Shown: positions 22,979 to 33,433, counted from the first letter of the stretch. The stretch is 64,000 nt of DNA from Peribolospora baueri (GCA_029717555.1 JAMDHS010000104.1:1-64000); one strand, 5' to 3'. The notes: generated by a model not told the origin, from the sequence alone. A program made the numbers and translations.

Positions 22979-24069
22979 CGAGTCGAGGTCGGGATCCGAG
23001 TCAACCTCGGGCGACATTGGCGGAGCAAAATGAGTGTGAAACGGAGAATCATATGCTGGATGCTGACGATGCGTCGTGATGGGATGGTCGTCGAGACCGG
23101 TAATTTTGAGACCATTGGCGACAGCGGGGCCCCTGTTGAAAGAGGGGAAGACGACAGAGTTTTCGTTGTCCTCGCTGTTGTCGCCAAGAAAAGAAGCCAG
23201 GCAATGAAGGAAAATGATAGAAAAAGTTGGTACGGTGGCAAATAAAACAAGAAAAAGGAAAGAATTAGCACGCACGTATGCAAAGACGGGGGAGGACGGC
23301 GGCACCCTGGCGCAAGACGACTCACGGGGCGCCAATCTTTTGAATGACAAGCATCTCCCATCGAAGGCTTTCAAGGACGGTTTCGTCATAGGTTCGTGCC
23401 TGAAAAAAGGTGATGTGAGTCATCGTACGAGACGTGCCCGATTAACTCGAATCGTCTTACCTTGGCCATCATTCGTATACAAACAGGAAATCCACGAGCA
23501 TCTTTACAGCAAAGGTCAGCAAGAAGAAAAGAGGGCCTCGACGTCGTTCACGAGATATGGACCATCTCGGACGAGCGGGGCTCAGCGCGGAAGCGACGGA
23601 CCTCGAGCTCGTTGCGGGCAGCGAGGCGGGACATGTTAGCCCGGAGGTCGGTGGCGAAGCGGTTGCGGAGGAGCTCGATGGTCGGCTCGAAGCGGTGGGT
23701 GAGCTCCACCGGCTGCCCGGCAAGCCAGAGGGCCGCATGGGACCCCGGAACAAGACAGAGAAGGAGGACATCGAGGCGCTGATCATCGTCCGTCTCTGGG
23801 ATGTCTGTGAAATGGAGAATAAGCGTCGGAAAGGAGCCGTTAAAGTTGACGCATTCCCCTTTTTGACCGGAGGTTTTAGCATCGAGATCCAAAATGAAAC
23901 ATTCGATGATGGCCTTCGCAGAAGGTGCGCGGCCTTTCAAAGGACAGACATGACCACAGCGTCGACGTCGGCGAAGCGACTCCTTAGTCGAGACTGGAGC
24001 GCGATCGACCGCAGCCCGAGGACACGCGCTAACCCTAACTCCACCAACGCCCTTGCTGCCGCAGCACAT
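22600..24069 (-). CDS. Unrecognised multi-exon gene candidate
   Basis: Several minus-strand stretches with good codon bias. The clearest is about 23860-23548: DIPETDDDQRLDVLLLCLVP, SHAALWLAGQPVELTHRFEP, TIELLRNRFATDLRANMSRL, ending EMVHIS before a stop that overlaps a possible GTGAAC donor. Further on, two short exons join in frame as FPVCIRMMAK + ARTYDETVLESLRWEMLVIQ (about 23490-23320). A third begins GPAVANGLKITGLDDHPITT and continues into an acidic run of SEPEPEPEPEP near 22960. I cannot make one phase-consistent model through all parts, and neither start nor stop is fixed. It may be one gene with unusual splicing, two genes, or relics. It faces the eIF5B promoter. Confidence 0.35.
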
Positions 24070-24330
24070 AGAAAGTCGAAAGGGCCTCCGCCGTCCGTCC
24101 GTCGATTCGCCATCGCTCTCAAGCCGGAGGCTCCGTCCGTGCGTCCGTCTGTTTCTCTGGCAAGGACATCAACGCAAAAGCAACGCAAAACAAACACACA
24201 GCAGCAGCCTTTACTCTCTTCTCTGCGCGCCGCCTGGAACCGATCGACCGGCCGGCCGACTTTGCCGCTTCTTCTCCGGGTCTTCCAGTAGACATCGATC
24301 GATCGTTTCGCATCGTACACATTTTCGAAG

Positions 24331-27300
24331 ATGGGAAAAGCTAAGAAGGGCGGGAAGAAGAAGGGAGGAGACGACTATTGGTGAGCCTTTTTGTTGCTTG
24401 GGTCGGCACACGTCGATTCTGGACTGGACCGGCCGGCTCGTCTCGTCTTTCCATGCGGTGGCGTCGCTTCGGAGCTCAGCTCACCATTATTTCCGTTTCT
24501 CTTTTCTTCCTCTCTTCTTTTATTATTTGTTCTAGGGAGGACGCTGGCGAGTCCATCCCTTCCGCTCTTGGCGGCACGCCAGAAGGCGCGCCGTCGGACG
24601 GGGACGAGCCGGTGGCCGCTGCCCCGTCGCGCAAGACCTTGTTCGCCGACCTCGGCATCGAAGGTGCAGACGATATGGATGACGACGACGACGACGGAGG
24701 GTTGATGGTGCGTGCAGGCCGTGCGCGCTTCCTTCCGTCCCTATCTTCTTCTTTTTCATTAAGACTGACGCGCCGCTCGGTCCGCTCTTTTCTGTTCATC
24801 CGTTCTCAGTCGGCGATCAAAAAGTCCTCGAAGAAGGAAAAGAAAAAGGCAAAGAAAACGAAAGACGCCACTCCAGCGTCTGAGGACGAGGTGGAGGACG
24901 CTGCCACCGCCGATTTGACCGCTTCCAAGGCGCCGGTGGCGGTCACGGCTGACGACTTGCTTGACGAAGAGTTCGGTCCCGTCAAGGAGAAGAAGGGAAA
25001 GAAGGGCAAGAAGGGCGCCAAGTCTGCGGCCGGTGGCGAGGAAGGGGAAGGAGAAGAGCCGGCGGCAGCCGCAGCCACGAATGAGGTGGACGTCGCCGAG
25101 CCCATGGAGAGCCCCAAGATCTTGTCCAAGAAGGAGAAGGAGAAGTTGAAGAAGGAGAAGGAGAAGGTATGTTATTAGTTTTTTATTTCCGGTTTCCCTC
25201 TAGCTACGGCGAGCAGCGCGTCTTACCCTTTGCGTCCTTCGTTCTTCTTTACACAGGCAAAGAAGAAAGCTCAAGCGGCGGCGAAGAAGGCCGCGTCTGG
25301 GGAGGCGCCAAGCGAGGTGCCGGCTCCGGCTCCGGCAGCTGCAGGAGAGGAGGCCGCTCCCGCTGCAGAGGGCGAAGGGGCGGACGAGGACGAGGGGGAG
25401 GCGGAGGGTGGCGGTGGCGGTGCTTCGGATAAGAAGAAGAAAAAGAAGAAGAAGAAGGCCGCCACTGAGGACAAAAAGGAGGAGCCCGCTGCCGGAAAGA
25501 AGAAGAAAGCGCCCGCTGCTCTGGCCGCGCTGAGGGCAGCCATGGAGGCTCAGAAGGCGGCGGAAGAAGAGGCAAGGAGGCTCGAGGAGGAGACTCGACG
25601 GTGAGTCGACTTGGCCTATTTCATGGTGTGCTCTTCTCGTTTCCCGACGGGCACACGCTGATTTCCTTTGTTGCCGACGTGTCTCACCGGTCCTTCCAGG
25701 CGAGAAGAGGAGGAAGAGCGCTTGCGCGAGGAAGAGGAGCGACGAAAGGAGGAGGAGAAACGTCGCAAAAAGGAGAGGGAGAAGGCGAAGAAGGAGCAGG
25801 CGCGCAGGGAAGGTCGATTGCTCACACCCAAGCAGAAGGCCGAGCGGGCGGCCGCAGAGGCGCGCAAGCAGGCCCTTCTCGCCAGCGGCGCTACCGTCGT
25901 CGGCCTCACCAGCGCTGCCGGTCCTTCCGACGAGGCTTCCCGTCCCAAGAAGGTAGTCGCAACGAGCCGGAAGAAGAGAGGCCCGCAAAAGTCCTCCGGT
26001 CTACCCGTACCAGAGCCCGTCACTCCTGCCGAGACCAAGGAGGAGCCGTCGTCACCAGCACCCGCCACCCCGGAGGAGCAGGCACCGGCACCAGGGCCAA
26101 CAGAAGCGGAAAAGTCAGTGGCGTCGCCGCCCGTGGAGGACGACGTGAAGGACGACTGGGAGGCCGAATCGGAGGAGGAGGTCAAGGACGACGGCGTCAA
26201 GGACAGTTGGGACGCCTCTTCCGCCGAGGATGACGAGAGCAAGCCTGCTGCCGTTGGAACGAAAGCCAAGGCACCCGCACCCGCAACTGCAGCCAAGCCC
26301 CCCCCTTCAGCAAAATCCGCGCCGGCGAAGGCTCCCGCCAAAGCTCCAGCCAAGGCGACATCTGCGGCCGCAGAGGAGTCCTCGTCTGAGGAAGACTCGG
26401 ACGAGTCTTCAGAGGAAGATTCCGACTCGGACAGCAGCTCCGACGGCGATGGCATGACCGCTACGCAGCGGATGGCCGCGCAGAAGAAGGCTGAGGCGGC
26501 GGAGCGTAGAAGGCAGCGCATCGAGCAGGCCATGGCGTCGCGAAACAAAGACGACTTGCGCAGTCCCATCTGTTGTATTCTCGGACACGTCGACACGGGC
26601 AAGACCAAGCTGCTGGACAAGGTGAGCCACGATAGTGACCATGAGCCAGTCGTTGAGGACGAGCTGACTGATGCCCGAGTCTATCTTCTTCCCTTCTGTT
26701 AGATCCGCTCTACAAACGTTCAAGGCGGCGAAGCGGGCGGTATTACGCAGCAGATCGGTGCCACCTACTTCCCGATGGAGGCGATCAAGGCCAAGACGGC
26801 GGTGAGCAACGTGGACGGTACGCAGGAGTACAAGGTGCCTGGACTTCTTGTCATCGACACCCCCGGCCACGAGTCCTTCACCAACCTCCGCAGCCGTGGC
26901 TCGAGCTTGTGTAACATCGCCATCCTCGTCGTCGACATCATGCACGGCCTCGAGCCGCAGACGCTCGAGAGCTTGCGATTGCTGAGAGACAAGAAGACGC
27001 CGTTCATCGTCGCTTTGAACAAGGTGCGTGTTGTCAAACGTACGAAGTTCGCATATCAGACATCTTCCCACATTCTCGTTGGCCGTGGTGTTGACGCGAG
27101 TTCTTGCTCGTTGCCGTCATCGCAGATCGACCGTCTGTACGGCTGGAACGCGATCCCCAACAACGCCGTGCGCGACTCATTGTCGAAGCAGAGCTCGGCC
27201 GTCCAACGCGAGTTCCAAACGCGACTGGAGAAGACGATCCTCGAATTCGCAGAGCAGGGCCTCAACGCCAAGTTGTTTTACGAGAATGACAACTTTGCGC

Positions 27301-28739
27301 GCAACGTCTCTCTTGTCCCCACCTCGGCCATCACGGGCGAAGGCGTGCCGGACATGCTACTCTTGCTCGTTAACCTGACGCAGCAGCGGATGAGCAACCA
27401 GCTGATGTACCTCTCCGAGCTCCAGTGCACCGTGCTCGAGGTCAAGGTCATTGAAGGTCTGGGCACGACGATTGACGTAGTGCTCTCCAACGGCATCCTG
27501 CGCGAAAGCGACAAGATCGTCGTCTGTGGTCTCAACGGGCCGATCGTGACGCAGGTGCGTGCTTTGCTCACTCCACAGCCGCTCAAGGAGCTGCGCATCA
27601 AGTCCGAGTACGTGCATCACAAGGAAGTTAAGGCGGCGCTCGGAGTCAAGATCGTCGCGCCGGACCTCGAGAAAGCCATCGCCGGTTCGCGCCTCCTGCT
27701 GTGCGGGCCGGACGACGATGAGGACGAGCTGAAGGACGAGGTGATGAGCGACCTGACGAGCCTGCTCAACTCGATCGACAAGTCCGGAAAGGGCGTGAGC
27801 GTGCAAGCCTCCACGCTCGGCTCGCTCGAAGCGCTGCTCGACTTCTTGTCCGTCAGCAAGATCCCTGTGAGCGGGATCAACATCGGTCCGGTGCACAAGA
27901 AGGACGTCATGCGCACTGCTACCATGCTCGAACGTGCCAAGGAGCTTGCTTGCATTCTTTGCTTCGACGTGGAGGTGGACAGGGACGCGGAGAAACTCGC
28001 AGAGGAACTCGGCATCCGGTTGTTCAAAGGTAAGTTTCAAGTTAGCGCTGCCGAACCGAAGTCGAGGCCAGCAGTGAACTGATCGCGCATGTGCACCTTC
28101 ACGTTGATTCACTTCGTTGACGCTTGCAGCCGACATCATCTATCACCTCTTCGACGCTTTCACCGCTTACAACGCCGAGATCGTCGAGGCCAAGCGACGA
28201 GACGCGGCGCCTCAGGCCGTCTGGCCCGTGCGTCTTAAGATCATCGCCGCGTTTGCCAAGCGTGACCCGCTCATACTAGGCTGCGACATCCTCGAGGGCA
28301 GCTTGAGAGTCGGCACGCCCATCTGTGTTGTCAAGGTTGATCCTGAGACGAAGAAGAAGGACGTCATTCCGCTCGGCAAGATGTGAGTATGCCCCGGAGT
28401 CGTAAGGAGGTAGATTGCTTATTATAAATGCCACCCTGACCACGATTGTGGACGCTTTTTTTTCTTTCTCTTTCCTCTAGCACCTCTTTGGAGATCAACC
28501 ACCAGGCGAAGGAGGTGGTGAAGAAGTCACAAGCGCACGGCGGAGTGGCTGTCAAGATCGAGCACGCTGTGTACCAGAGTACCAAGATTTTCGGCAGGCA
28601 CTTTGACGAGAAGGATGAGTTGGTGGCGCACGTCTCCAGGCAGAGCATCGACGTGCTCAAGACGACGTTCCGCAGCGAGGTTAGCATGGATGAGTGGGCC
28701 CTCATCAAGAAGCTCAAGGCGCTCATCGGCGTAGACTAA
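24331..28739 (+). CDS. Translation initiation factor eIF5B
   Basis: Ribosome-dependent GTPase that joins the 60S subunit to the initiation complex (yeast Fun12). The start [17 protein letters not shown] is followed by an intron and a long Lys/Glu/Ala-rich disordered arm (to about 26540), typical of eukaryotic eIF5B. G domain: G1 [13 protein letters not shown], switch [15 protein letters not shown]3 DTPGHESF, G4 NKIDRLYGW. Domains II-IV follow to the end ([18 protein letters not shown], stop 28737-28739). About seven or eight introns. The intron at 27024-27125 lies inside the G4 motif between NK and ID. It and the intron at 24708-24809 are both multiples of three without stops. Very secure identification. 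Confidence 0.97.
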
Positions 28740-29572
28740 GCGATGCGACGCCAATGTTCGAATCGCCTTCGCCTTCTTGACCTCGCTGCATGTAGGTAGC
28801 CTTAGCTGGCTCGCGTGAGACGATCGCCGTTCGCCAGCAGGAAACCTCTTTTGCGTGACCTATGATTTGATGCTGAGCTGTAAATGCCTGCTAGACTGAC
28901 GTCGAGCATTCCGAGCCTACGTTCGTCGCTCGGGAGAATTGGACGTTCTGCAACTGCGCCCCCGTTCGAACTGTCTTGTGAATGACAGTTCACCTGGAGC
29001 ATTCTTGCCTTGACAAAGGAGTGCACAACATCGCGGTGTCCTGTGTAGTTTTACTTCTCGCCCGGACCTTCAGGGATCTGCTCGCTCAGGCCCTGCAGAA
29101 CCTCGTAAAAGTTCCTCGCTTTAGCCACTTCATGTCGCGTTTCATAGCCCGCCGCCGCGTCTGCTCATCTGGCAGTCAGCACCTTCTCCCTCGCCACCAT
29201 CTTTTTCACCGTCACCATCTCCTCAGCATGAACCCCCTTCCACATCCTGCCTAAGAGTCCTGGGTCTAGCAATAGAGCCCAAGCGAGCGATGCGTTATCA
29301 TTTTGTTTGTTTGTTTGTTTGTTTTCGGGGCTGGGCTTGATCTGCACGGATGGGATGCCTGTGAGAAGGCAGCGGCAACGATCAGAGCAGAGGCGACGTC
29401 CTCTGAGTAGGAGCGACAGTCGAGCGATATAGAGCAAGGCTAATTGGTTTTGGCTTCGCGCTCAAGCGCGCGACTTGAGTCGCTTCGTCCTTGAGCGCCG
29501 CGACGGTGACTTTGAGCGGAGTAAAACTACAAGTACAGTAAGATACAACCAGTTCCGGAAAGTCGCCGCCCA
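28740..29572. other. Intergenic, convergent 3' ends of eIF5B and PIP-box gene
   Basis: About 830 bases. It includes a GTTT repeat (tttgtttgtttgtttgtttg) at about 29307-29326. A possible further 3' exon for the minus-strand gene (frame with TPLKVTVAALKDEATQVARL near 29430-29520) was considered, but its phase does not fit the only good donor. Confidence 0.45.
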
Positions 29573-31483
29573 TCATCGGCTCACCCTCTCCAGCCACGAC
29601 TTTAGCTCGCAATCCAGATCGCCTTCGCTGGGAATCCAATCCGACGAGTCTGTCTTCCCGCGGAAAGGCGCCTCTTCCTCCGATTTGAGGCCGGACGAGG
29701 GGATCGGATCGGGCGGCGAGGTGGGCAGGGTCTCGAACGCAAAGATGCGACGACGGGTGGACGGGGAGAAGCCTTTGGGCGAGACGAGATTACTCGGTGA
29801 TTTGGGTCCGGGAGAGGAAGAACCTAGCTTGGGACAGGGGGAAACGTGCTTGGCCGACGTCGGGCTCCTGCCCCCGCCGATTAACTTGAGGTCCTCCCCG
29901 TTGGTAAGCGTTCTCGTCGTCATCACGTTTGGCTGAGCGTTGAGCTCTGCCAACCGTCGACGCTTGACACCTCGGAAGTGCTCCTGCCTTCGAGGCGTCG
30001 TCGTCGGCGAGTTTTCGTCCGTGCCATCGTCGCAGTCAGAGCTGGAGTCGAGCCGAGGAGATGATGATGGCGGTGGAGAGCTGTGCATCGTCTCGAACGC
30101 AAAAATCCTCCGGCGAGTTGAGGGCGAGAAGCCCTTGGGAGAGATGACGAGGCGCCCCGGAGATCTTCGTCTGGTGGGAGATGCCAGATCAGACCTAGCC
30201 ACCGGTGCGGGCTCGATGATGCGCCTCGGAGTTTTTCGTCTGGTGGGAGAGGCTAGATCAGACCCAGCCACTGGTGCGGGCTCGATGATGCGTCTCGGCG
30301 TTTTCCGTCTGGTGGGAGAGGCCAGATCAAACCGAGCCACGGGTGTGCGTCCTGGCGTTTTCCGTCCGGTGGGAGATGCCAGGTTGGATCGAGCCACTGG
30401 TGCGGGCTCGATGATGCGTCTCGCCGTTTTTTGTCTGGTGGGAGAGACCAAGTTCGATTGTGCCACTGGTGGGGGTGCGGGTTTGGACTTGGACTTGGGC
30501 TTGGGCTTGGGCTTGGTGCGTACGGCACCAAACCCTGCCAGGTCGCGGTACTTGACCATGAGGGTCTCGCCGGCAAACGTAGACAGCGGAGAGAGCGAGC
30601 TGTGCATATAGGGCGTCTGCTGCGTCGGCGTTGGTGGGTCTGCCTTGGCGGGGGACTCTGTCGCTGAGGAGCGGTCAGGAGACAGTTGGACAGGCGATCT
30701 GGCGGCGCTGGGCACGGCGCCAGAACGAGAGTCGTCTGGTGCGGATTTGAGTGGCAACCGATGCGGACGAGAAGAAGGATCGGTCTCGTCGTTGAAAGGG
30801 CCCGGCGAGCGCACCGAGCGAGGTAGAGAGGGTCTAATGGGCGAGCCGAGGCGACGCGAGGGAAGGACGGGCGCGGTGGTAGGAGTGGCGGGTGCAACGG
30901 ACCGCTGGGGAGTAGAGGTGGTCTGTCTGGGCGCAGAAACAGACTGCTTGGCGGTAGGAGCAACGTGCCGAGGTGTAGAAACGATATGACCGGGCGTGAA
31001 GTAAGAGAACAGAGTTGTCTGCTTTCGCCCGGTCGTCTGGGCGCCAGACGACTGCATTTGCTGCCAGACGTCGTCGCCCGCTTGTTCGTTTTCGTCCGTA
31101 GAACGCTTCGGTCGCTTTGACCGAGGTTTAGTGTCTGTGTTCCGGTGCGTCGGAGTGGGGGTCGTCCTGGGCTTGGACGCCGGTCGTGGTCGGGCCGAAG
31201 AGGACGGGGCGGGTGGGTTGGAGGGCGATGGGCGTACGGTCCTTGGGGATGGGTACCGCTGCCCCGGAGGCAGGGGTCGAATCCACGCGGAAGAAGTGAG
31301 AGGCGAGTCCATTGGCGACGGTGCTGCTGGACGACGAGGCGAAGGGAATGGCGTCGACGTCGAGCGCAGATGCGGCCTTTGCAAGATGGACGACGTCGGC
31401 AGACTTAATTTAACGCGTCGCCGCGCGCTGAGCGGAGAGCGCGATCGCCGCCAAAGGCCGAAGGGGGGCACTGCAGCAGCATT
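29573..31483 (-). CDS. Disordered repeat protein with PCNA-interacting (PIP) box
   Basis: Single-exon frame from ATG 31483 (MAAAVPPFGLWRRSRSPLSA) to TGA 29573-29575, about 636 residues, Ser/Pro/Arg-rich and probably disordered. Residues 155-162 are QTTLFSYF, an exact PIP box (Q-x-x-L-x-x-aromatic-aromatic) that docks to PCNA. Five tandem units of about 23 residues (core SPTRRKTPRRIIEPAPVARS) lie at about 30140-30480. Two further copies of the module SPKGFSPSTRRRIFAFET lie near 30100-30150 and 29740-29800. Many S/T-P-x-R/K sites in the repeats fit CDK phosphorylation. The C-terminus is acidic, then DCELKSWLERVSR. The final GTGAGC could also be a splice donor. No family recognised; a replication- or cell-cycle-linked PCNA partner is inferred. 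Confidence 0.7.
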   Translation of the reverse strand, partial: NAAAVPPFGLWRRSRSPLSARRRVKLSLPTSSILQRPHLRSTSTPFPSPRRPAAPSPMDSPLTSSAWIRPLPPGQRYPSPRTVRPSPSNPPAPSSSARPRPASKPRTTPTPTHRNTDTKPRSKRPKRSTDENEQAGDDVWQQMQSSGAQTTGRKQTTLFSYFTPGHIVSTPRHVAPTAKQSVSAPRQTTSTPQRSVAPATPTTAPVLPSRRLGSPIRPSLPRSVRSPGPFNDETDPSSRPHRLPLKSAPDDSRSGAVPSAARSPVQLSPDRSSATESPAKADPPTPTQQTPYMHSSLSPLSTFAGETLMVKYRDLAGFGAVRTKPKPKPKSKSKPAPPPVAQSNLVSPTRQKTARRIIEPAPVARSNLASPTGRKTPGRTPVARFDLASPTRRKTPRRIIEPAPVAGSDLASPTRRKTPRRIIEPAPVARSDLASPTRRRSPGRLVISPKGFSPSTRRRIFAFETMHSSPPPSSSPRLDSSSDCDDGTDENSPTTTPRRQEHFRGVKRRRLAELNAQPNVMTTRTLTNGEDLKLIGGGRSPTSAKHVSPCPKLGSSSPGPKSPSNLVSPKGFSPSTRRRIFAFETLPTSPPDPIPSSGLKSEEEAPFRGKTDSSDWIPSEGDLDCELKSWLERVSR

Positions 31484-31659
31484 TCATTTCGGGTCCATGC
31501 TGCGGCTTGACGTCAAGCAATACAACAGGGGAGACAGCTCGTTGCACGACGGAGGAACAATATGAAGACAGTTACAGCAGAGGAAGCCAACGGCGGCGCC
31601 ATCGCAAGCCATGGCCATCCCTCCTCTCGCCAGCTTGGAGACCAAGCCCGCCCGCTGAA

Positions 31660-31744
31660 CTGAACGTCGCAAAGGGAATGCAAACGACGTTAAGTCCCCG
31701 AGGTTTTCAGACAAATGGGCAACAGTTATCTAACCTTTCCTCAC
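31660..31744 (-). other. 3' UTR intron of zinc-finger gene 1
   Basis: 85 nt. Donor GTGAGG lies 34 nt after the stop, branch-like CTTAAC, acceptor CTTTGCGACGTTCAG. The same element recurs after the other four genes. Confidence 0.6.
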
Positions 31745-31778
31745 CATCTGCTGCTGCTGCTGCCCCGTCGTCGCACGC

Positions 31779-31928
31779 CTAGGAGTTTTGACCAGGCTTA
31801 GGGTGGCGACAGAGATAACCGTCAGGCTTCAGGCTTTGACAATAGTTGTCCGCATCCGAATTCCAGACACCGCACCCAGGGCAAATCCAGGCCGAGTTTA
31901 CGAGTGGGCTCAACCAGCTGATGGCCAT
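31779..31928 (-). CDS. Zinc-finger microprotein 1 (RanBP2-like finger), 49 aa
   Basis: MAISWLSPLVNSAWICPGCG opens a 49-residue protein that is nearly all one zinc finger. W14, C16, P17, C19, N23 and C30 match the RanBP2-type finger W-x-C-x2-C-x3-N-x6-C. The fourth ligand C40 is nine residues on instead of two, after the conserved D36-G37. A longer upstream in-frame extension exists, but alignment of all five copies places the start at this ATG, which has a CAACAACC leader. A TATA-like acatataaaacc lies about 95 bases upstream. RanBP2 fingers bind ubiquitin or single-stranded RNA in known proteins; the role here is unknown. Confidence 0.72.
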   Translation of the reverse strand: MAISWLSPLVNSAWICPGCGVWNSDADNYCQSLKPDGYLCRHPKPGQNS

Positions 31929-32291
31929 GGTTGTTGTTTCAGGTGTCCTTTGTTGCTCTTTGAGAAGAGAGACGTGAGTGCACACTACTGAGCGTCGGTC
32001 GATGGTAATGCGGGCCCCGGTTTTATATGTTTTTCCAGTCATGAAACTCAGCCGCGAACGTGGGCCGGCATCACCGTCGTTACGGCGGACAGAATCGGGA
32101 GGAACGAGACTTGTCGCCGCGGTCGACAAGCGACGACGAACTACTGTATGAGAAATAAGAGTATCAAGCGCTGGCCATCCTCGCGGCGTTTAGCCCTCGA
32201 TGGATGTAAATCCGACCGACGAGACGACAGGAAGGAACGCACTCCACTCACTCACCGTTAGCTACTGCTCCGCGGCGCAAGCTCAGGCGGC

Positions 32292-32492
32292 TTACTTGGA
32301 CTGGGGCTTTGGAGAGTCCGCATGCTTTTTCCATTGTTGAAATACCTCCTGACGATGCTTTGGGGTATCTTCGAAGTTCGGGAACCTGCCGTTCGGGTAA
32401 TTGTCCCGTTGGCGTTCGAGACGACGAGAGATGTCGATGTCGTTGTCGGATCGGGCAAGGAGTGCGTGCGTGCATTCCGGTGAGATAAGAGA
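32292..32492 (-). CDS. Small ORF in the zinc-finger cluster, no cysteines
   Basis: Between genes 1 and 2 the frame LARSDNDIDISRRLERQRDN continues with YPNGRFPNFEDTPKH and ends SPKPQSK, stop TAA at about 32292. The stop overlaps a GTAAGC donor, as in copy 5. A gccATTTGAGGcg element lies upstream at about 32570, and CTAAACGCCGCGAG follows near 32190, as in the 3' introns of the zinc-finger genes. The frame has no ATG of its own (upstream starts are non-AUG or in another frame), so it may start at a non-AUG codon, be spliced, or be a decayed unit. Its relation to the fingers is only through the flanks. Confidence 0.35.
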   Translation of the reverse strand, partial: SLISPECTHALLARSDNDIDISRRLERQRDNYPNGRFPNFEDTPKHRQEVFQQWKKHADSPKPQSK

Positions 32493-32789
32493 CAATAGAC
32501 GAGAGACAATGGGGCGAACGCAAAGCAAGGGCCGCACGTGGAGGGACGGCACGGCGGGCGGGCACGCCTCAAATGGCTTTCGAGCGTCATCTCAGGAGCT
32601 AAGCTTTGACTTCAGCACGACTAACTTAAAGCATAGCGCTGAGAGGAGATGGACCGTACACAAAAGCAAACGCTGATGGCGGAGAGAATGAGAGAAGGCG
32701 AACGAAGACGTCGGCGCGGTCGGAAACTTTACTCGCTAGCTATTGTGCTCGGCGCGGGCTGCCTGCCGCAGCATTCAACACGACTAGCC

Positions 32790-32877
32790 ATCTCATAGCG
32801 CAATGAGGGAACGACGCTCAGTCCTCGCTTGGCAAGCGGGAAGAGAGAGCGTACTACAGAGATCTTTTTCCACTCAC
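32790..32877 (-). other. 3' UTR intron of zinc-finger gene 2
   Basis: 88 nt. Donor GTGAGT lies 46 nt after the stop, acceptor CATTGCGCTATGAG, a diverged form of the shared acceptor. Confidence 0.5.
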
Positions 32878-32923
32878 CGCTCGGACGGCTTCATTGCGTA
32901 AAGCTAGGGCGCCTTAACTCGCT

Positions 32924-33067
32924 CTACGTCGAAGGCCTGCGGTAGTCGCACGATGTGCCGTCTCTTCTTGTGTTTACACAGAACACTGAGTTGTCCACGT
33001 TCACGTAGTTGCACTGAGGGCATGTCCAGACTGCGTTGACGAGGGAACGCAAGATGTTGATGGCCAT
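32924..33067 (-). CDS. Zinc-finger microprotein 2, 47 aa
   Basis: MAINILRSLVNAVWTCPQCN opens a 47-residue protein with W14, C16, C19, N23, C30, D36-G37 and C40 in the same places as copy 1. The Cys tail is CDYRRPST, then TAG 32924-32926. The start context is CCACTACCACCATG. A promoter-like ccATTAAAGCC lies about 125 bases upstream (33191-33202), and a ttatacc box is nearer. No signal peptide or membrane segment is predicted by eye. Probably soluble and zinc-bound; function unknown. Confidence 0.72.
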   Translation of the reverse strand: MAINILRSLVNAVWTCPQCNYVNVDNSVFCVNTRRDGTSCDYRRPST

Positions 33068-33433
33068 GGTGGTAGTGGGAGAATCGGTTAAGGGTTGTGA
33101 GTCTGCTTGTGAGGAGAGAGATGAAGAACACGACGGAGGAGGGACGACGACGAGCGCACGGTATAATGCGCCGGGCGACGGCACTCCAGGCTGGCTTTAA
33201 TGGTTTCCAGTCCTCTCGGTGGCTGACCTTTTGTGCGCTCCAACACGATTAACTTCAGAACGTCGTGGTGAATTGGTAAAACAGAGCCGGGCTTTTGCTA
33301 CATTACATCGAGCAGAAAACACATCAATCACATCGGACGGGCGCCGTGGCTACGGGTGGGGAGGAGGGACGACTTGTCGGCACGCTCCGAAAGCTACCGC
33401 CAGCTACTGCAGTGGCAGTGGGGCCAGCCTCGG

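Noticed and set aside
23557-24291. 244-codon plus-strand frame opposite the minus-strand candidate
   Set aside because: Codon bias and splice sites favour the minus strand; the plus frame reads like the antisense of it.
25200-25988. Long minus-strand frames opposite the eIF5B arm
   Set aside because: Antisense of Lys/Glu/Ala-rich coding sequence; no independent support.
28940-28990. GTTCGAA run as a tRNA T-loop
   Set aside because: No matching acceptor, D or anticodon arms around it; no other tRNA-like fold was found.
29382-29530. Extra 3' exon for the PIP-box gene
   Set aside because: The best-looking frame (TPLKVTVAALKDEATQVARL) does not join in phase with the only good donor, GTGAGC at the end of the main frame.
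31484-31659. Sixth zinc finger downstream of copy 1 (CCNC near 31590)
   Set aside because: Only one Cys pair; no W-x-C-P-x-C context, no LVNA start and no following intron.
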